This document shows positions 23,420 to 32,670 of a stretch of 64,000 nucleotides of DNA, in pieces. The position numbers and the translations under genes were made by a program. The notes below the pieces were generated by a model. The model was given only the letters and a program-made list of their open reading frames with translations. It ran no database searches and was not told the origin of the DNA. This stretch comes from Pseudomonadota bacterium. GTDB taxonomy: Bacteria; Pseudomonadota; Gammaproteobacteria; Steroidobacterales; Steroidobacteraceae. Numbering within the stretch: the first letter of the stretch is position 1; every line of letters starts with the position of its first letter. The DNA lies in contig JAEWAF010000132.1 in NCBI GenBank assembly GCA_023391815.1, positions 1 through 64,000 on the forward strand, given 5' to 3'.

Positions 23420-25261
23420 CTATTCCTTCGACTTCGAGCTGCCCAGATAAGCGCGCCATCCGCCGAAAGAAGTGATGTCGCGCGCGTTCTGAAACCCAAG
23501 GGGCTCGCAGATGAAACCTTTCACGATGCGGCCATCTTCGAGCTCCAACGAGCCGATGCCCAGCGGCGCTGGGATCTCCGCAACGAACGATCCGAAACGA
23601 TCGAGCGGCACATCCCAAAGCTCGACCTCGATCGGCGCGCCGTCGCTCGAAACTTTGACCAACCCCGGCTTCGGCGGCGTCGTGTTTGCTAGCGCGTACA
23701 ACTGATAGGTCGATGCAGTTCGACAGCACTCGATGAACACGGCTCCTCGGGAAGTGAGCTGATGATTGAGCGGCATGCCGGTGAGGTGCGCGCCGACGAC
23801 GGCGAGTCGAACCGTTGTTGCAGGAGGCGCCAGTTTTGTTTCTTTCGCAACGGCCGTCAGCGCACGACCCGTCGCGCCGAGCGGTAAAGACACGTGTTGT
23901 TGCCACTGTTTGCCGAGCTCTACCAAAGCTTGGTCTTGCCAGGCCTGAGCGATGAGCGTGATACCGGCGGGCAAGCCGTCTTCGCGAAACGAGGCGGGCA
24001 GGGCGAGCGCCGAGAGGTCGGCGAGATTGGTGAAGTTCGTGTATGTGCCCAGGCGCGAGTTCAGGCGCACCGGGTCCGCGTTCACTTCCGCAATGGTATA
24101 GATGCTCGGAGTCGTCGGAACGAGCAGTGCGTTGAAGCCGGCGAGTGTGTCATCGATGCGGCGAGCGAGCGCCGCGCGTCGATACTCATATCTGAATGCA
24201 TCGACCGCGCTGAAGTTTTTGGCGGTCGCGAGAATGGACCGTAGCACCGGTTGTACCGCTTCGGGATCACTATCCAACAACGACTCGGCGACGGCATATC
24301 GCTCGGCGACCCAAGGTCCCTCGTATAAGAGCGCCGCGAGTTGCGCGAACGGCGAGAAATCGATGGCGACGATCTCTGCGCCGAACGATCTCCAGGCTTC
24401 GACGGCCCGGGCAAATGCATGCTGAGCCTGTGTATCGCCAAAGAACTCCAGCGCGTCCGGCACGGCCAGTCGCAACGGCGTTGACGGAGATCTCGGGTGC
24501 ATTGGGCCGCCGTGAGTGGAGGGAAACGTTCGAGCGTACGGATCGCTTGCGTCGTAGCCGCCCGCGATGCTCGCGATTTCATCGGCATCTTCCACGGTCA
24601 GTGCAAAGACGGATACGCAATCAAGCGTGCGGCACGCGGGCACGACACCGCGCGTGCTCAGCCAACCGCGCGTGGGTTTCAAACCCACGATGTTATTGAA
24701 TGCGGCGGGCACCCGCCCCGAGCCTGCGGTGTCCGTGCCAAGCGAGAAGGGCACGAGTCCACGCGCAACCACAGTCGCTGAGCCGGCGCTCGAACCGCCG
24801 CTGATGTATTCGCCGCGAAATGCATTGCTCACAGCGCCATACGGTGAGCGCGTGCCGACCAGACCGGTGGCGAACTGATCCAGGTTGGTCTTGCCGATCA
24901 GAATCGCGCCGGCTTCGCGCAAACGGCGGATGGTCGTCGCGTCTTCGTGAGCGGTGTATCCGAAGGCGGGGCACGCGGCCGTCGTCGGCCAGCCCGCGGC
25001 ATCGATGTTGTCCTTGGCGGCGAACGGAATCCCATACAACGGCAAACGTGAGATGTCGCCGCCGACGGCGGCCAATCGTTGTTCCAATTGCTGGAGCTGA
25101 GTGCGCAGCCGGGTCTCATCGATTCGCGCAATCCACGCACTGTCCGACGCGTCGGGCAGCAGGCTGTCGTAGACATCGTTCAGCTTCAGCCGGCCGCTGC
25201 GATACGCGGCGCGCCAGTCGGCCAGTGTCCAGCCGATGCGGGCCGGCGATGAAATGGGCAT
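23420..25261 (-). CDS. atzF: Allophanate hydrolase (AtzF-type)
   Basis: A 613-residue amidase-signature hydrolase that splits allophanate into ammonia and CO2. Residues 1 to about 440 are the amidase domain, with the catalytic Lys in P-F-A-A-K-D-N near 82 and the Ser-cisSer-Ser region G-G-S-S-A-G-S near 155. From about 480 to the end there is the C-terminal allophanate hydrolase domain (V-G-A-H-L-x-G-M-P-L-N, then G-T/S-Y-x-L-Y-A-L). The frame is open to 25366, but the ATG at 25261 follows an AGGGAA and matches the family start. No urea carboxylase, biuret hydrolase or urea transporter lies alongside, so it stands alone here. Confidence 0.88.
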   Translation of the reverse strand: MPISSPARIGWTLADWRAAYRSGRLKLNDVYDSLLPDASDSAWIARIDETRLRTQLQQLEQRLAAVGGDISRLPLYGIPFAAKDNIDAAGWPTTAACPAFGYTAHEDATTIRRLREAGAILIGKTNLDQFATGLVGTRSPYGAVSNAFRGEYISGGSSAGSATVVARGLVPFSLGTDTAGSGRVPAAFNNIVGLKPTRGWLSTRGVVPACRTLDCVSVFALTVEDADEIASIAGGYDASDPYARTFPSTHGGPMHPRSPSTPLRLAVPDALEFFGDTQAQHAFARAVEAWRSFGAEIVAIDFSPFAQLAALLYEGPWVAERYAVAESLLDSDPEAVQPVLRSILATAKNFSAVDAFRYEYRRAALARRIDDTLAGFNALLVPTTPSIYTIAEVNADPVRLNSRLGTYTNFTNLADLSALALPASFREDGLPAGITLIAQAWQDQALVELGKQWQQHVSLPLGATGRALTAVAKETKLAPPATTVRLAVVGAHLTGMPLNHQLTSRGAVFIECCRTASTYQLYALANTTPPKPGLVKVSSDGAPIEVELWDVPLDRFGSFVAEIPAPLGIGSLELEDGRIVKGFICEPLGFQNARDITSFGGWRAYLGSSKSKE

Positions 25262-25448
25262 GACTTTTTTTCCCTGTTCGCGAGCGAAAAGCTTCGGGCT
25301 GAATGCAATCCTGATGCCCGGCCAGGTGGGCCCGGGGGCGCGCCGAATGCCGTGTTCTTGCACCACAACGGGTCCATGACGCGGCTACTTGCACCGCTTG
25401 TGACCGCGAGGCGGGGCGGCTCCGGGTTGAGTGTTATCATCCGCCCCC

Positions 25449-26003
25449 ATGCAACGAGACCTCGACAAGATGCGCCGGCGGCCGTTTTTTTTCCCGCTGG
25501 TGCTCCCGGTACTTTTGTTCATCGCTTTGGTGGCGGCCGCGGCGTGGTTGTTCGATGCCCGTGCGACCACGGTGGTGTTCGTCGTCCGTCATGCCGAGGT
25601 CGAAGCCGGTAACGATCCGGACCCGCCGTTGAGCGTGCAGGGCCGCGAGCGCGCGGCGCATCTGGCGACCATGTTGTCCAAGGCTCGCCCGGTGCGCGGC
25701 CTCGATGCGATCTTCGCGTCCGAGTTTCGTCGGGCTCATCAGACGGTCACGCCGCTGTCCGAAACGCTGGCGCTACCGGTGAATGTGGTGCCCTCGGCAA
25801 CCTGGTCCGATCTGGCCAAGCGGATCACGCGCGAGCATCGCGGCGAATATGTGCTGGTCGCAGGCAACACCAACAACATCCCGCAGTTGGTCCAGGCCCT
25901 GAGCGGCGAAGCCGTGACGCTCAGCGAGGACGACTACAGCACCATGTTCGTCGTGTTCGTCCCGCAGGTGTCCAAGACCAAGGTCGTGCGGCTCAATTAT
26001 TAG
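25449..26003 (+). CDS. Membrane-anchored histidine phosphatase family protein
   Basis: A 184-residue protein. One N-terminal hydrophobic segment (residues about 12-32) anchors it or serves as an uncleaved signal. A histidine phosphatase (phosphoglycerate mutase-like) domain follows, with the R-H-A-E catalytic motif near residue 47, L-S-x-Q-G-R-E-R-A near 62 and F-A-S-E-F-R-R-A-H-Q-T near 90. The length and compact C-terminus recall SixA and its relatives, but the anchor would place the domain in the periplasm. The substrate is unknown. The tRNA-Ala gene follows about 70 bp downstream. Confidence 0.83.
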   Translation: MQRDLDKMRRRPFFFPLVLPVLLFIALVAAAAWLFDARATTVVFVVRHAEVEAGNDPDPPLSVQGRERAAHLATMLSKARPVRGLDAIFASEFRRAHQTVTPLSETLALPVNVVPSATWSDLAKRITREHRGEYVLVAGNTNNIPQLVQALSGEAVTLSEDDYSTMFVVFVPQVSKTKVVRLNY

Positions 26004-26030
26004 GCTTTCGATGAAAGTGCCCGGCCGTGC

Positions 26031-26058
26031 TTGCCAGCCGCACGACCGGTGCTACAAT
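26031..26058 (+). promoter_or_regulatory. Sigma-70-type promoter of tRNA-Ala
   Basis: TTGCCA at 26031-26036 and TACAAT at 26053-26058 with a 16-bp spacer, the -10 ending 14 bp before the tRNA 5' end. A GC-rich discriminator (GCGCCC) follows, as is usual for stringently controlled stable RNA promoters. Confidence 0.7.
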
Positions 26059-26072
26059 TCGCGCCCTTCGGT

Positions 26073-26148
26073 GGGCCCGTAGCTCAGCTGGGAGAGCGCC
26101 TCGTTCGCAATGAGGAGGTCAGGAGTTCGATCCTCCTCGGGTCCACCA
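26073..26148 (+). tRNA. tRNA-Ala (anticodon CGC)
   Basis: A 76-nt cloverleaf with an encoded CCA end. The acceptor stem pairs 5' GGGCCCG with CGGGTCC, including the G3:U70 wobble that is the alanine identity element. The seven-base anticodon loop is TTCGCAA, giving CGC, which reads GCG codons common in this GC-rich DNA. The T arm GGAG-TTCGATC-CTCC is standard. No intron. It is a lone tRNA between protein genes with its own promoter. Confidence 0.97.
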
Positions 26149-26191
26149 ACTTCCCTTCAAAATCATGATCTTGGCTCTCCCTGGAGCCCGC

Positions 26192-26830
26192 ATGCGATCG
26201 CGCTTTCCTGCCATAGTCGTGGCGATCGGGTGGTGCCTCCCCGGTGGCGTGGGCTATTGCGCCGAGTCAGTGTCGCCATCAGTCAACCGAGCGCCTGCGA
26301 TCAGTGGCACCTTGAGCGATGGTGTTGTCGGCGGTGACTATTACTTTTTGCCCAAGGCCAGCGATCCCGAGGGCGATGCGCTGACATTCTCGATCTCGAA
26401 TGCACCGGGCTGGATGAAGTTTCGCGCGAGCGACGGCCGCATCACGGGGCAGCCGGATGCCGCGGGCACGTATTCGAACATTGTTATCAGCGTACGCGAC
26501 TCTCATGGGAACACTACGAGCCTGCCGCCCGCCACGGTGAAGGTCACCGGAGGTCGAGCGGCGCTCGCCCCCGGCAGTGCGACGTTGTCGTGGACGCCGC
26601 CGACGAAGAACAACGACTCGTCGAACCTGGCCAATCTCGCTGGCTATCGAATCTATTACGGCACCTCACCGACCGCGCTCGATCGGGTCCTCCAGATAGA
26701 AAACGCCAGTGCCAGCTCGTACACCGTGACGGATCTGTCGCGGGGAAAATGGTACTTCGCGGTACGCGCTTATCGATGGGACGGTGCTGAAAGCGTCAAT
26801 TCGGATATGGTCAGCAAGGTCATTCGCTAA
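26192..26830 (+). CDS. Exported protein with putative-Ig and fibronectin type III domains
   Basis: A 212-residue protein with a signal peptide, an N-terminal cadherin/putative-Ig-like domain (S-D-P-E-G-D-A-L-T-F-S-I near residue 60, then A-S-D-G-R-I-T-G-Q-P, the usual pattern) and a C-terminal Fn3-like domain (G-Y-R-I-Y-Y-G-T-S, later Y-F-A-V-R-A-Y). Such modules bind carbohydrates or proteins outside the cell. No catalytic domain is seen. I prefer the ATG at 26192 (GGAG six bases before it, good signal peptide) over 26165. It converges on the large amidohydrolase gene. Confidence 0.75.
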   Translation: MRSRFPAIVVAIGWCLPGGVGYCAESVSPSVNRAPAISGTLSDGVVGGDYYFLPKASDPEGDALTFSISNAPGWMKFRASDGRITGQPDAAGTYSNIVISVRDSHGNTTSLPPATVKVTGGRAALAPGSATLSWTPPTKNNDSSNLANLAGYRIYYGTSPTALDRVLQIENASASSYTVTDLSRGKWYFAVRAYRWDGAESVNSDMVSKVIR

Positions 26831-26839
26831 CGGCGTCAT

Positions 26840-29800
26840 TCACGGCTCGATCGTAGTAGCCGTACCTAGCCCCGCGGCGCGTGCCAGTGCTTCACCGTCG
26901 TACACCGCGCCACCCTTGATCACGACCCGAGTGCGACGGACATCGCCGATTCGCTCGAGCGGATTGCCGTCCACCAGGACCAGGTCCGCGCGCTTCCCGG
27001 CGACGATAGAGCCGGTCTGTCGATCCTGCTTCGCGACGCGAGCGGAGCCCAGGGTCGCCATGTACAGAACATCGGCCGCTGGAATGCCGGCTTCGACGTA
27101 GATTTCCAACTCGCGCGCGTAGAGCAGAGCGGTGCCGTCCGTGCCGGGTACGACGGGAATGCCAGCTTCGTGCATCATCTTCAGCATTTGTTTCAATCGC
27201 TCGAACGACGCCGTGTACGTCGCTCGCTCTTGCGGGTTGGAGGCGCGCCCCCCAGAGCGTCCACCACGCACGACTGCCGCAGGCAAGCGATCCGCCCAGG
27301 GCGCGAGCCAGCGCGCCATCTCGCCTTTGTAGCCGGTGAACATGTTCTCGAACGTCACCAGCGTCGGGTCCACGACGATGCCTCGCTGTTTCATCAGCGC
27401 GATCAGCTCGCGCACCTTGGCCGATTTCAAATCCAGTTCGTGGCCATGTTCCAGCACGGCCGAGAAGCGCACCGGCGTGTTCGTGACTTTCACCACCTCG
27501 GGCGGCATGAAGTTCAGGAACCAGAAGTTGGCGTGATTCACTTCCTGATAGCCGGCGAGAATCGCTTCGCGCATCGTCATGCCCGCGGGCACGTGACCGC
27601 TCACGTAAAGATGTCGCTCGCGAGCCGTGGCGATGCCGACCTCCAGGAGCTCTCGCGACAACGAGCTATAAAACTTCACTTGCGGATAGCCGCGATCCGC
27701 GTAGCTGTTGACCGCGTCGCGCATTTCCTGGGGAGTGGCGACCAACGTGCCGATCGGTGCGCCGAAGGGGCCGCGAGCATCGATGAGGCCGGCCTTGGTG
27801 ACCCACGGGCCGGGCAGCGTGCCGGCATCGAACTGATCCGACAGGCGTTGGAGGGCGTCGGGATGATTGCCCAGATCGCGAGCACTCGTCACACCGGCCA
27901 TCAGATCCAACACGCCTTCGCTCTCGGAGAGCAGATGCGCGTGCATTTCCCACATGCCCGGCAGCAGCGTCTGGCCGGTGGCGTCGATGATTTCTGCATT
28001 CTTTGGCGCCGTTAACTCCGAGGTGGGCGCGACAGAGACGATGCGATCGCCCTCGACGAGCACGGACATTCCTGCTCGCATCACACGTTTCTCGGCATCG
28101 AACATCCGCGCGTTACGAATGAGCACGGGACCTTTCGGTTGTTTACGCAGCTCGCTCGCTTGCGCCGTGCGCTCCGCCGACATGGTTTTGTCCTGCTCGG
28201 CCATCAGCTGCGACAGGGTGTTCTCGAATCCCGCTCGCAGCACGCTCTGCCAGGTCCACGCGGAGGCGAACAGCTCCAGATCGCCATCGAGCCACAGCGC
28301 TTGGGGTTGCAGCTGGAGGCCGGACAGCAGGTACAGCGTGACGGTCATCGAGCCATTCGTGCCGGTGACCTGGATTTGTTGTTTCTTTTCGATGTGCGCG
28401 GTGCCCGAGGGCAGCAAAGCGAGATCCTGCTTCGCTACCAGTAACGCACGCGCCAGCGCGGCCATGTCTTCGGCGTTCGCTTCGTTGGGCAAGTAATAGC
28501 CCTTCGCTTCGGCTTCGCCGCTGTCGGCGCTCGCGGTCCAGCGGGCTTTGCCGTCCGTCACGGCGAATGTCTCCTGCAACGGGCGCTTGGCGTAGTTGAG
28601 TCCGTTCAATCGATAGCTGGTCAGCATGCCGCGCTCGTCATAGCGGCTGACGATGTCGAGCTCGGGGCCGCGGCCGCGATCGTCGAACTTGAAGGTCGTA
28701 TGGCGTTCCCTGCCGCTGGCCGGCATGACGCTCAGCTCACCCTTGATAGTGTCCGACATCACGATGGAATAACGCGTCGGCGTGACCAGATCGGCGGGCA
28801 AGCCGGTCTGTACCAGCTGCTGACGAAAATCGTCCGCGACCGCTTCGCCGGCCTCGGCCCGCAGCAACGTCATGAACTCGGTAGTGCTGCGAGGCCGGTC
28901 GGGGCGATACAAAATCCTGTCGAGCTTGTCGCGGCCGATGCGCTGTTCGAGTCGAGTCAGCAGCAGCGGACCCTTTTGATAAAGCGCCGCGCGGCTCGGG
29001 CGATCCGGTGTGAGCATGGAGCCGCCTTCGAGCGCCGGCTTGATCTTTCGTGCCAGCAGATTGCGGGCCTCGGTTTCGCCGTAGGCCACTTCGAGATAAC
29101 GCACGGCGGAGTATTCGGCAATGGATTCGGCGATCCAATGATTCTCGCCGCCGCCTTCCGGGCTCGACAACCACGCGTGATAGATCTCGTGCGCGGTGGT
29201 CCGCGCCACGATGATCGGATCGAACGGCGGTGTCGGCGCGCCCATGGGGAACGATGAGATCGTAATCCAATGGCGGCGTGCATAGGCCCCACCGGTGAGC
29301 CGAGGCGCCACAACCACGCGCAGCGGCTCAGGCAACGGGCCGAATTTCCTGGTGAAGAACTCCGCCGCTCCTTTGGCGTGCTCGAACATGTGCCGCGCCA
29401 TTGGATCGTTCGGAATGGCCGTGTAGAACTCCGCGTGGTCGGTGACCTGCCGGGTCATCCCGCGCACGCCGGCGACCGGCAAATCGTTGTCAGGCGTCGT
29501 GCGATTCACTTCGAGCGTGGTGCCGCGCTGACGAAACTCATTCTGTGCGACCACCGTGACGCCTTCGGGCATGCCTTCGAGCTTGGCGCGTACCGTGAAG
29601 AACAAGCCGAGGTCACGGCGCACCGGAAACCAGAAGTGCTCCAATCGCAACTCGACGCCGCTCGGAGTGAACGCGGGCTCGTCACGATCCGCGTTCACCG
29701 AGCCGTGATAGCGGAAGCGCACCTTCACCGCCTTGGTCGGCGGTTTATCGAATTGCAGGGTCACGAGTTTCAGGCCGCGCAACGGCTTGTCCACTGGATC

Positions 29801-30043
29801 GATGCGGCTGGTCCCGCCGCCGCCCACGTCGACTGAGTCGACAGTCACTTGTCCGCCAAACAAGAACGCGGGGTCTTTGAGCTCGGCGGGTGGCAACGTC
29901 AACGTGACATCCGCGGTGTAGTCGCCGTTGTCCGGATTGAAGCGTGCGTGTACGTCGTAGTGAGCCGGCTTCGGCGCCGCTTGCGCGAGCGAAGCCAACG
30001 CGAACATCACAATCATCACCGGCAGGCTGAAGCCTCGTCGCAT
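26840..30043 (-). CDS. Exported fusion of an M1-like zinc peptidase domain with an amidohydrolase domain
   Basis: A 1067-residue protein with a signal peptide (to about residue 22, A-Q-A). Residues about 30-500 resemble gluzincin peptidases of the M1 type: a beta-rich start, then H285-E-I-Y-H289 and a downstream glutamate (E306) in W-I-A-E-S. From about 640 to the end there is an imidazolonepropionase-like amidohydrolase, with H701-A-H703, V-K-F-Y near 790, V-S/G-H and N-H-A-N histidines and P-G-T-D-G near 970. All usual metal ligands of both domains seem present, although the HExxH-to-Glu spacing is slightly short. The substrate is unknown; a peptide or N-acylated compound is likely. It is divergent from the esterase gene. 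Confidence 0.83.
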   Translation of the reverse strand: MRRGFSLPVMIVMFALASLAQAAPKPAHYDVHARFNPDNGDYTADVTLTLPPAELKDPAFLFGGQVTVDSVDVGGGGTSRIDPVDKPLRGLKLVTLQFDKPPTKAVKVRFRYHGSVNADRDEPAFTPSGVELRLEHFWFPVRRDLGLFFTVRAKLEGMPEGVTVVAQNEFRQRGTTLEVNRTTPDNDLPVAGVRGMTRQVTDHAEFYTAIPNDPMARHMFEHAKGAAEFFTRKFGPLPEPLRVVVAPRLTGGAYARRHWITISSFPMGAPTPPFDPIIVARTTAHEIYHAWLSSPEGGGENHWIAESIAEYSAVRYLEVAYGETEARNLLARKIKPALEGGSMLTPDRPSRAALYQKGPLLLTRLEQRIGRDKLDRILYRPDRPRSTTEFMTLLRAEAGEAVADDFRQQLVQTGLPADLVTPTRYSIVMSDTIKGELSVMPASGRERHTTFKFDDRGRGPELDIVSRYDERGMLTSYRLNGLNYAKRPLQETFAVTDGKARWTASADSGEAEAKGYYLPNEANAEDMAALARALLVAKQDLALLPSGTAHIEKKQQIQVTGTNGSMTVTLYLLSGLQLQPQALWLDGDLELFASAWTWQSVLRAGFENTLSQLMAEQDKTMSAERTAQASELRKQPKGPVLIRNARMFDAEKRVMRAGMSVLVEGDRIVSVAPTSELTAPKNAEIIDATGQTLLPGMWEMHAHLLSESEGVLDLMAGVTSARDLGNHPDALQRLSDQFDAGTLPGPWVTKAGLIDARGPFGAPIGTLVATPQEMRDAVNSYADRGYPQVKFYSSLSRELLEVGIATARERHLYVSGHVPAGMTMREAILAGYQEVNHANFWFLNFMPPEVVKVTNTPVRFSAVLEHGHELDLKSAKVRELIALMKQRGIVVDPTLVTFENMFTGYKGEMARWLAPWADRLPAAVVRGGRSGGRASNPQERATYTASFERLKQMLKMMHEAGIPVVPGTDGTALLYARELEIYVEAGIPAADVLYMATLGSARVAKQDRQTGSIVAGKRADLVLVDGNPLERIGDVRRTRVVIKGGAVYDGEALARAAGLGTATTIEP

Positions 30044-30183
30044 CGCTCGATCCCCGCATCGTTGTTATCGACTGATCGATACGATGCTTGGCGCCAAAAT
30101 TTCCACCATGGGGGGTAGCGGATTCCCGCGGCTCGCGCATCGTGGTCGGGTGACCGATGAAAAATAGCGAGCAGGGGAGATTC

Positions 30184-31860
30184 ATGAGTCAGTGCAGGTC
30201 CCGGGTGTCAGTGTTCCTGATGGCGGCGGTGTTGCTGCTACCGGGCGTGCAGGCCGCGGCGGAGGGATTGCGTTTCGATGTTTCCATTCCACGCAGCGTG
30301 TCTGCCGAGCCGGTAACGGGACGTTTGCTGATCGCCATCGCCAAGCGCGAGACCCCGGAGCCTCGCCTGGCCATCGGCTTGAGCGGGCCGATGATTCTCG
30401 GCGTGGATCTGGAGCAATTGCCGCCGGGGCAAGTAGCGAAGGTCGACGCCACCGCGGTGAGCTATCCACTCAAGAGTCTGGATGAGCTGCCTGCCGGCGA
30501 CTATTTCGTGCAGGCGACGCTGATTCGTTACGGCCAAGTGCGTCGTGCCGACGGCCACAAGATCTGGGTGCCGACCCAGCATCGCCGCGTGCCCTACAAC
30601 ATGCTGCCGGGCAATTTGTTCAGCAAGACGCAGAAGCTGCACCTCGATCCCAAGGCGAGCAACGCGCCTCGGTTCGAGCTGACCGAGACCATCCCCGCGA
30701 TGGAGGAGCCTAAGGATACCGAGTGGCTGCGTCACGTGCGCATCAAGAGCAAAATCCTCAGCGATTTCTGGGGTACCCCGGTGTATCTCGGCGCGACCGC
30801 GCTCGTGCCGCGGGACTACGACAAACATCCGAATACCAGGTATCCGACGCTGTACGCGCAGAGTCAGGAGCGCACGCGACCGTTCTATTTCAATCCCGAT
30901 CCCGCCAGCCACGAAGACGATCTCGGCTTGCGCGCGCACAACGTGCAGACCGGCTACGAGTTCTATCAAAGCTGGAACAGCGATGGCTTCCCACGTTTCG
31001 TGGTGATCGTGATGGAGCAGTCCAGCCCGTATTTCCTGGAAGGCTACTCGGTGGACTCGGCCAACAACGGCCCGTACGGCCGGGCGCTCACCGAGGAGCT
31101 GATTCCTTACCTGGAAAAGAAATTCCGGCTGATCCCGCAGGGCTACGCGCGCATCGTCGAGGGCGCCTCGACCGGCGGCTGGGAATCGCTGGCGTTGCAG
31201 TTGAAGTATCCGGACTACTTCGGCGGGGCGTGGATCTTCAATCCCGATCCCATCGACTTCACGCACTACCAGTTGATGAATATTTACAAGGACGATAACG
31301 CCTTCACGGTGCCGAACACGGCATTCACGAATGCCGAACGGCCGATGCGTCGGACAGTCGAAGGACAGGTCGCCTATACCTTCCGCGAAATCGCCCGGCT
31401 CGAAGCGACATTGGGCAGCAAGGGTCGCTCGGGCTATCAGTTCGACGGCTGGCAGAGTGTGCACGGCCCGGTCGGGCCCGACGGCTATCCGGCCATGCTG
31501 TTCGACAAGCTCACCGGCGTCATCGACAAGAACGTGGCCAACTATTACCGCGAACATGGCTACGACCTGACGGAATACACGCGACGTAACTGGCCCACGC
31601 TCGGCCCGAAGCTGGTCGGCAAGCTGAACTTCTTCAGCGGCGAGATGGACAACTTCTATCTGAACCTGGCTGTGTACGATTTCGAAGCCATGCTGAAAGA
31701 AACCAAGGAACCGCACTATCTCGGCCGCTTCGAGTACGGCCGACCCAAGCAGGGGCACAGCTGGCACCTGACCGACTTCGCCGAAATGATCCGGGAGATC
31801 GGCGCGCACGTGAAAAAGAACGCGCCCGCCGGGGCCGACGTCGCGAGCTGGAACTATTGA
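30184..31860 (+). CDS. Exported esterase-family alpha/beta hydrolase
   Basis: A 558-residue secreted protein. After the signal peptide (A-A-A-E, about residue 27) comes an N-terminal beta domain of about 170 residues, then a putative-esterase (enterochelin esterase/EsteraseD-like) domain. The probable nucleophile is S329 in G-A-S-T-G-G-W. A D and a C-terminal H (G-H-S-W-H) complete a plausible triad. Such enzymes cleave ester bonds of siderophores, peptides or glycans; here the substrate is unknown. The ATG at 30184 follows AGGGGAG; a start nine codons earlier lacks this. Its neighbours are the divergent fusion hydrolase and the downstream ECF/TonB genes. Confidence 0.8.
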   Translation: MSQCRSRVSVFLMAAVLLLPGVQAAAEGLRFDVSIPRSVSAEPVTGRLLIAIAKRETPEPRLAIGLSGPMILGVDLEQLPPGQVAKVDATAVSYPLKSLDELPAGDYFVQATLIRYGQVRRADGHKIWVPTQHRRVPYNMLPGNLFSKTQKLHLDPKASNAPRFELTETIPAMEEPKDTEWLRHVRIKSKILSDFWGTPVYLGATALVPRDYDKHPNTRYPTLYAQSQERTRPFYFNPDPASHEDDLGLRAHNVQTGYEFYQSWNSDGFPRFVVIVMEQSSPYFLEGYSVDSANNGPYGRALTEELIPYLEKKFRLIPQGYARIVEGASTGGWESLALQLKYPDYFGGAWIFNPDPIDFTHYQLMNIYKDDNAFTVPNTAFTNAERPMRRTVEGQVAYTFREIARLEATLGSKGRSGYQFDGWQSVHGPVGPDGYPAMLFDKLTGVIDKNVANYYREHGYDLTEYTRRNWPTLGPKLVGKLNFFSGEMDNFYLNLAVYDFEAMLKETKEPHYLGRFEYGRPKQGHSWHLTDFAEMIREIGAHVKKNAPAGADVASWNY

Positions 31861-31938
31861 ACAAATTGCGCGAACGGATGGCGGATCTGTCGCCGCCGTT
31901 CATTGTGGAGGATGGGACATGCGGGGAGGGGGCGGTTC

Positions 31939-32661
31939 ATGGCGGCATTGAGCAATCGGTTGATGGTGGGCTGGCTGGGGCTGATCAGCGTCGCGGTCGG
32001 ACTGGTGGCGGTCGAGCAGGCCCAGTCCTCGGCCAAGACGGTGAGCTTCGAGCAGATCGACGTGCAACGGATCAACGTCGTGGAGCCGGATGGCAAGCCG
32101 CGCGTCATCATTTCCAATCGCAAGCTGTTCCCCGGCATCTACTGGGGCGGCAAGGAATTCAAACACCACAACCGCGACACCGGCGGCTTTCTGTTCTTCA
32201 ATCAACGCGGCGACGAGGTCGGCGGCATGACCTTCGACGCCGACAAGGACGGCGACAAATGGAATGCCAGCGCCAGCCTGACCTTCGACCAGTTCCAGCA
32301 GGATCAGACGGTCGGCGTCATGTATGGCGAGCAGAATGGCAAGCGGACCGCCGGGTTCCGCGTCTGGGATCGCCCGGATGCCTCGATGGGGCCCGTGCTG
32401 GAGCTGAGCGACAAAGCCGCTCGGGCGAGCAGCGATGCCGAGCGTGAGAAAATCCGCGAGCAGATGATGTCGATCGCCAAAACCTGGGGCCCCATGGGCG
32501 AGCGTTTGTTCGCCGGCAAGGTGCTCGAGGATTCGGTGGTGCGCCTGGCCGACAAGCAGGGACGGCCGCGCCTGGTGCTCAAGGTGGATGGCGCCGGCGA
32601 GCCCAGCGTGGAATTTCTGGACGAAGCGGGCAAGGTGGTCCGCAGGATTCCGGAAAAGTAA
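31939..32661 (+). CDS. Conserved hypothetical protein with an N-terminal membrane segment
   Basis: A 240-residue protein with one N-terminal hydrophobic segment (residues about 10-28) and a soluble remainder rich in charged residues and short beta-type repeats (such as L-F-F-N-Q-R-G-D-E-V-G-G). I do not recognise the family. The ATG at 31939 is preceded by GGAGGGGG, and an earlier in-frame start is less likely. It lies 9 bp before the ECF sigma gene on the same strand and may be cotranscribed with it. Confidence 0.65.
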   Translation: MAALSNRLMVGWLGLISVAVGLVAVEQAQSSAKTVSFEQIDVQRINVVEPDGKPRVIISNRKLFPGIYWGGKEFKHHNRDTGGFLFFNQRGDEVGGMTFDADKDGDKWNASASLTFDQFQQDQTVGVMYGEQNGKRTAGFRVWDRPDASMGPVLELSDKAARASSDAEREKIREQMMSIAKTWGPMGERLFAGKVLEDSVVRLADKQGRPRLVLKVDGAGEPSVEFLDEAGKVVRRIPEK

Positions 32662-32670
32662 GATTCGTCC

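Noticed and set aside
30238..31809. 523-codon open frame on the minus strand
   Set aside because: Antisense to the exported esterase, which has a signal peptide and nucleophile motif. No support for the opposite strand.
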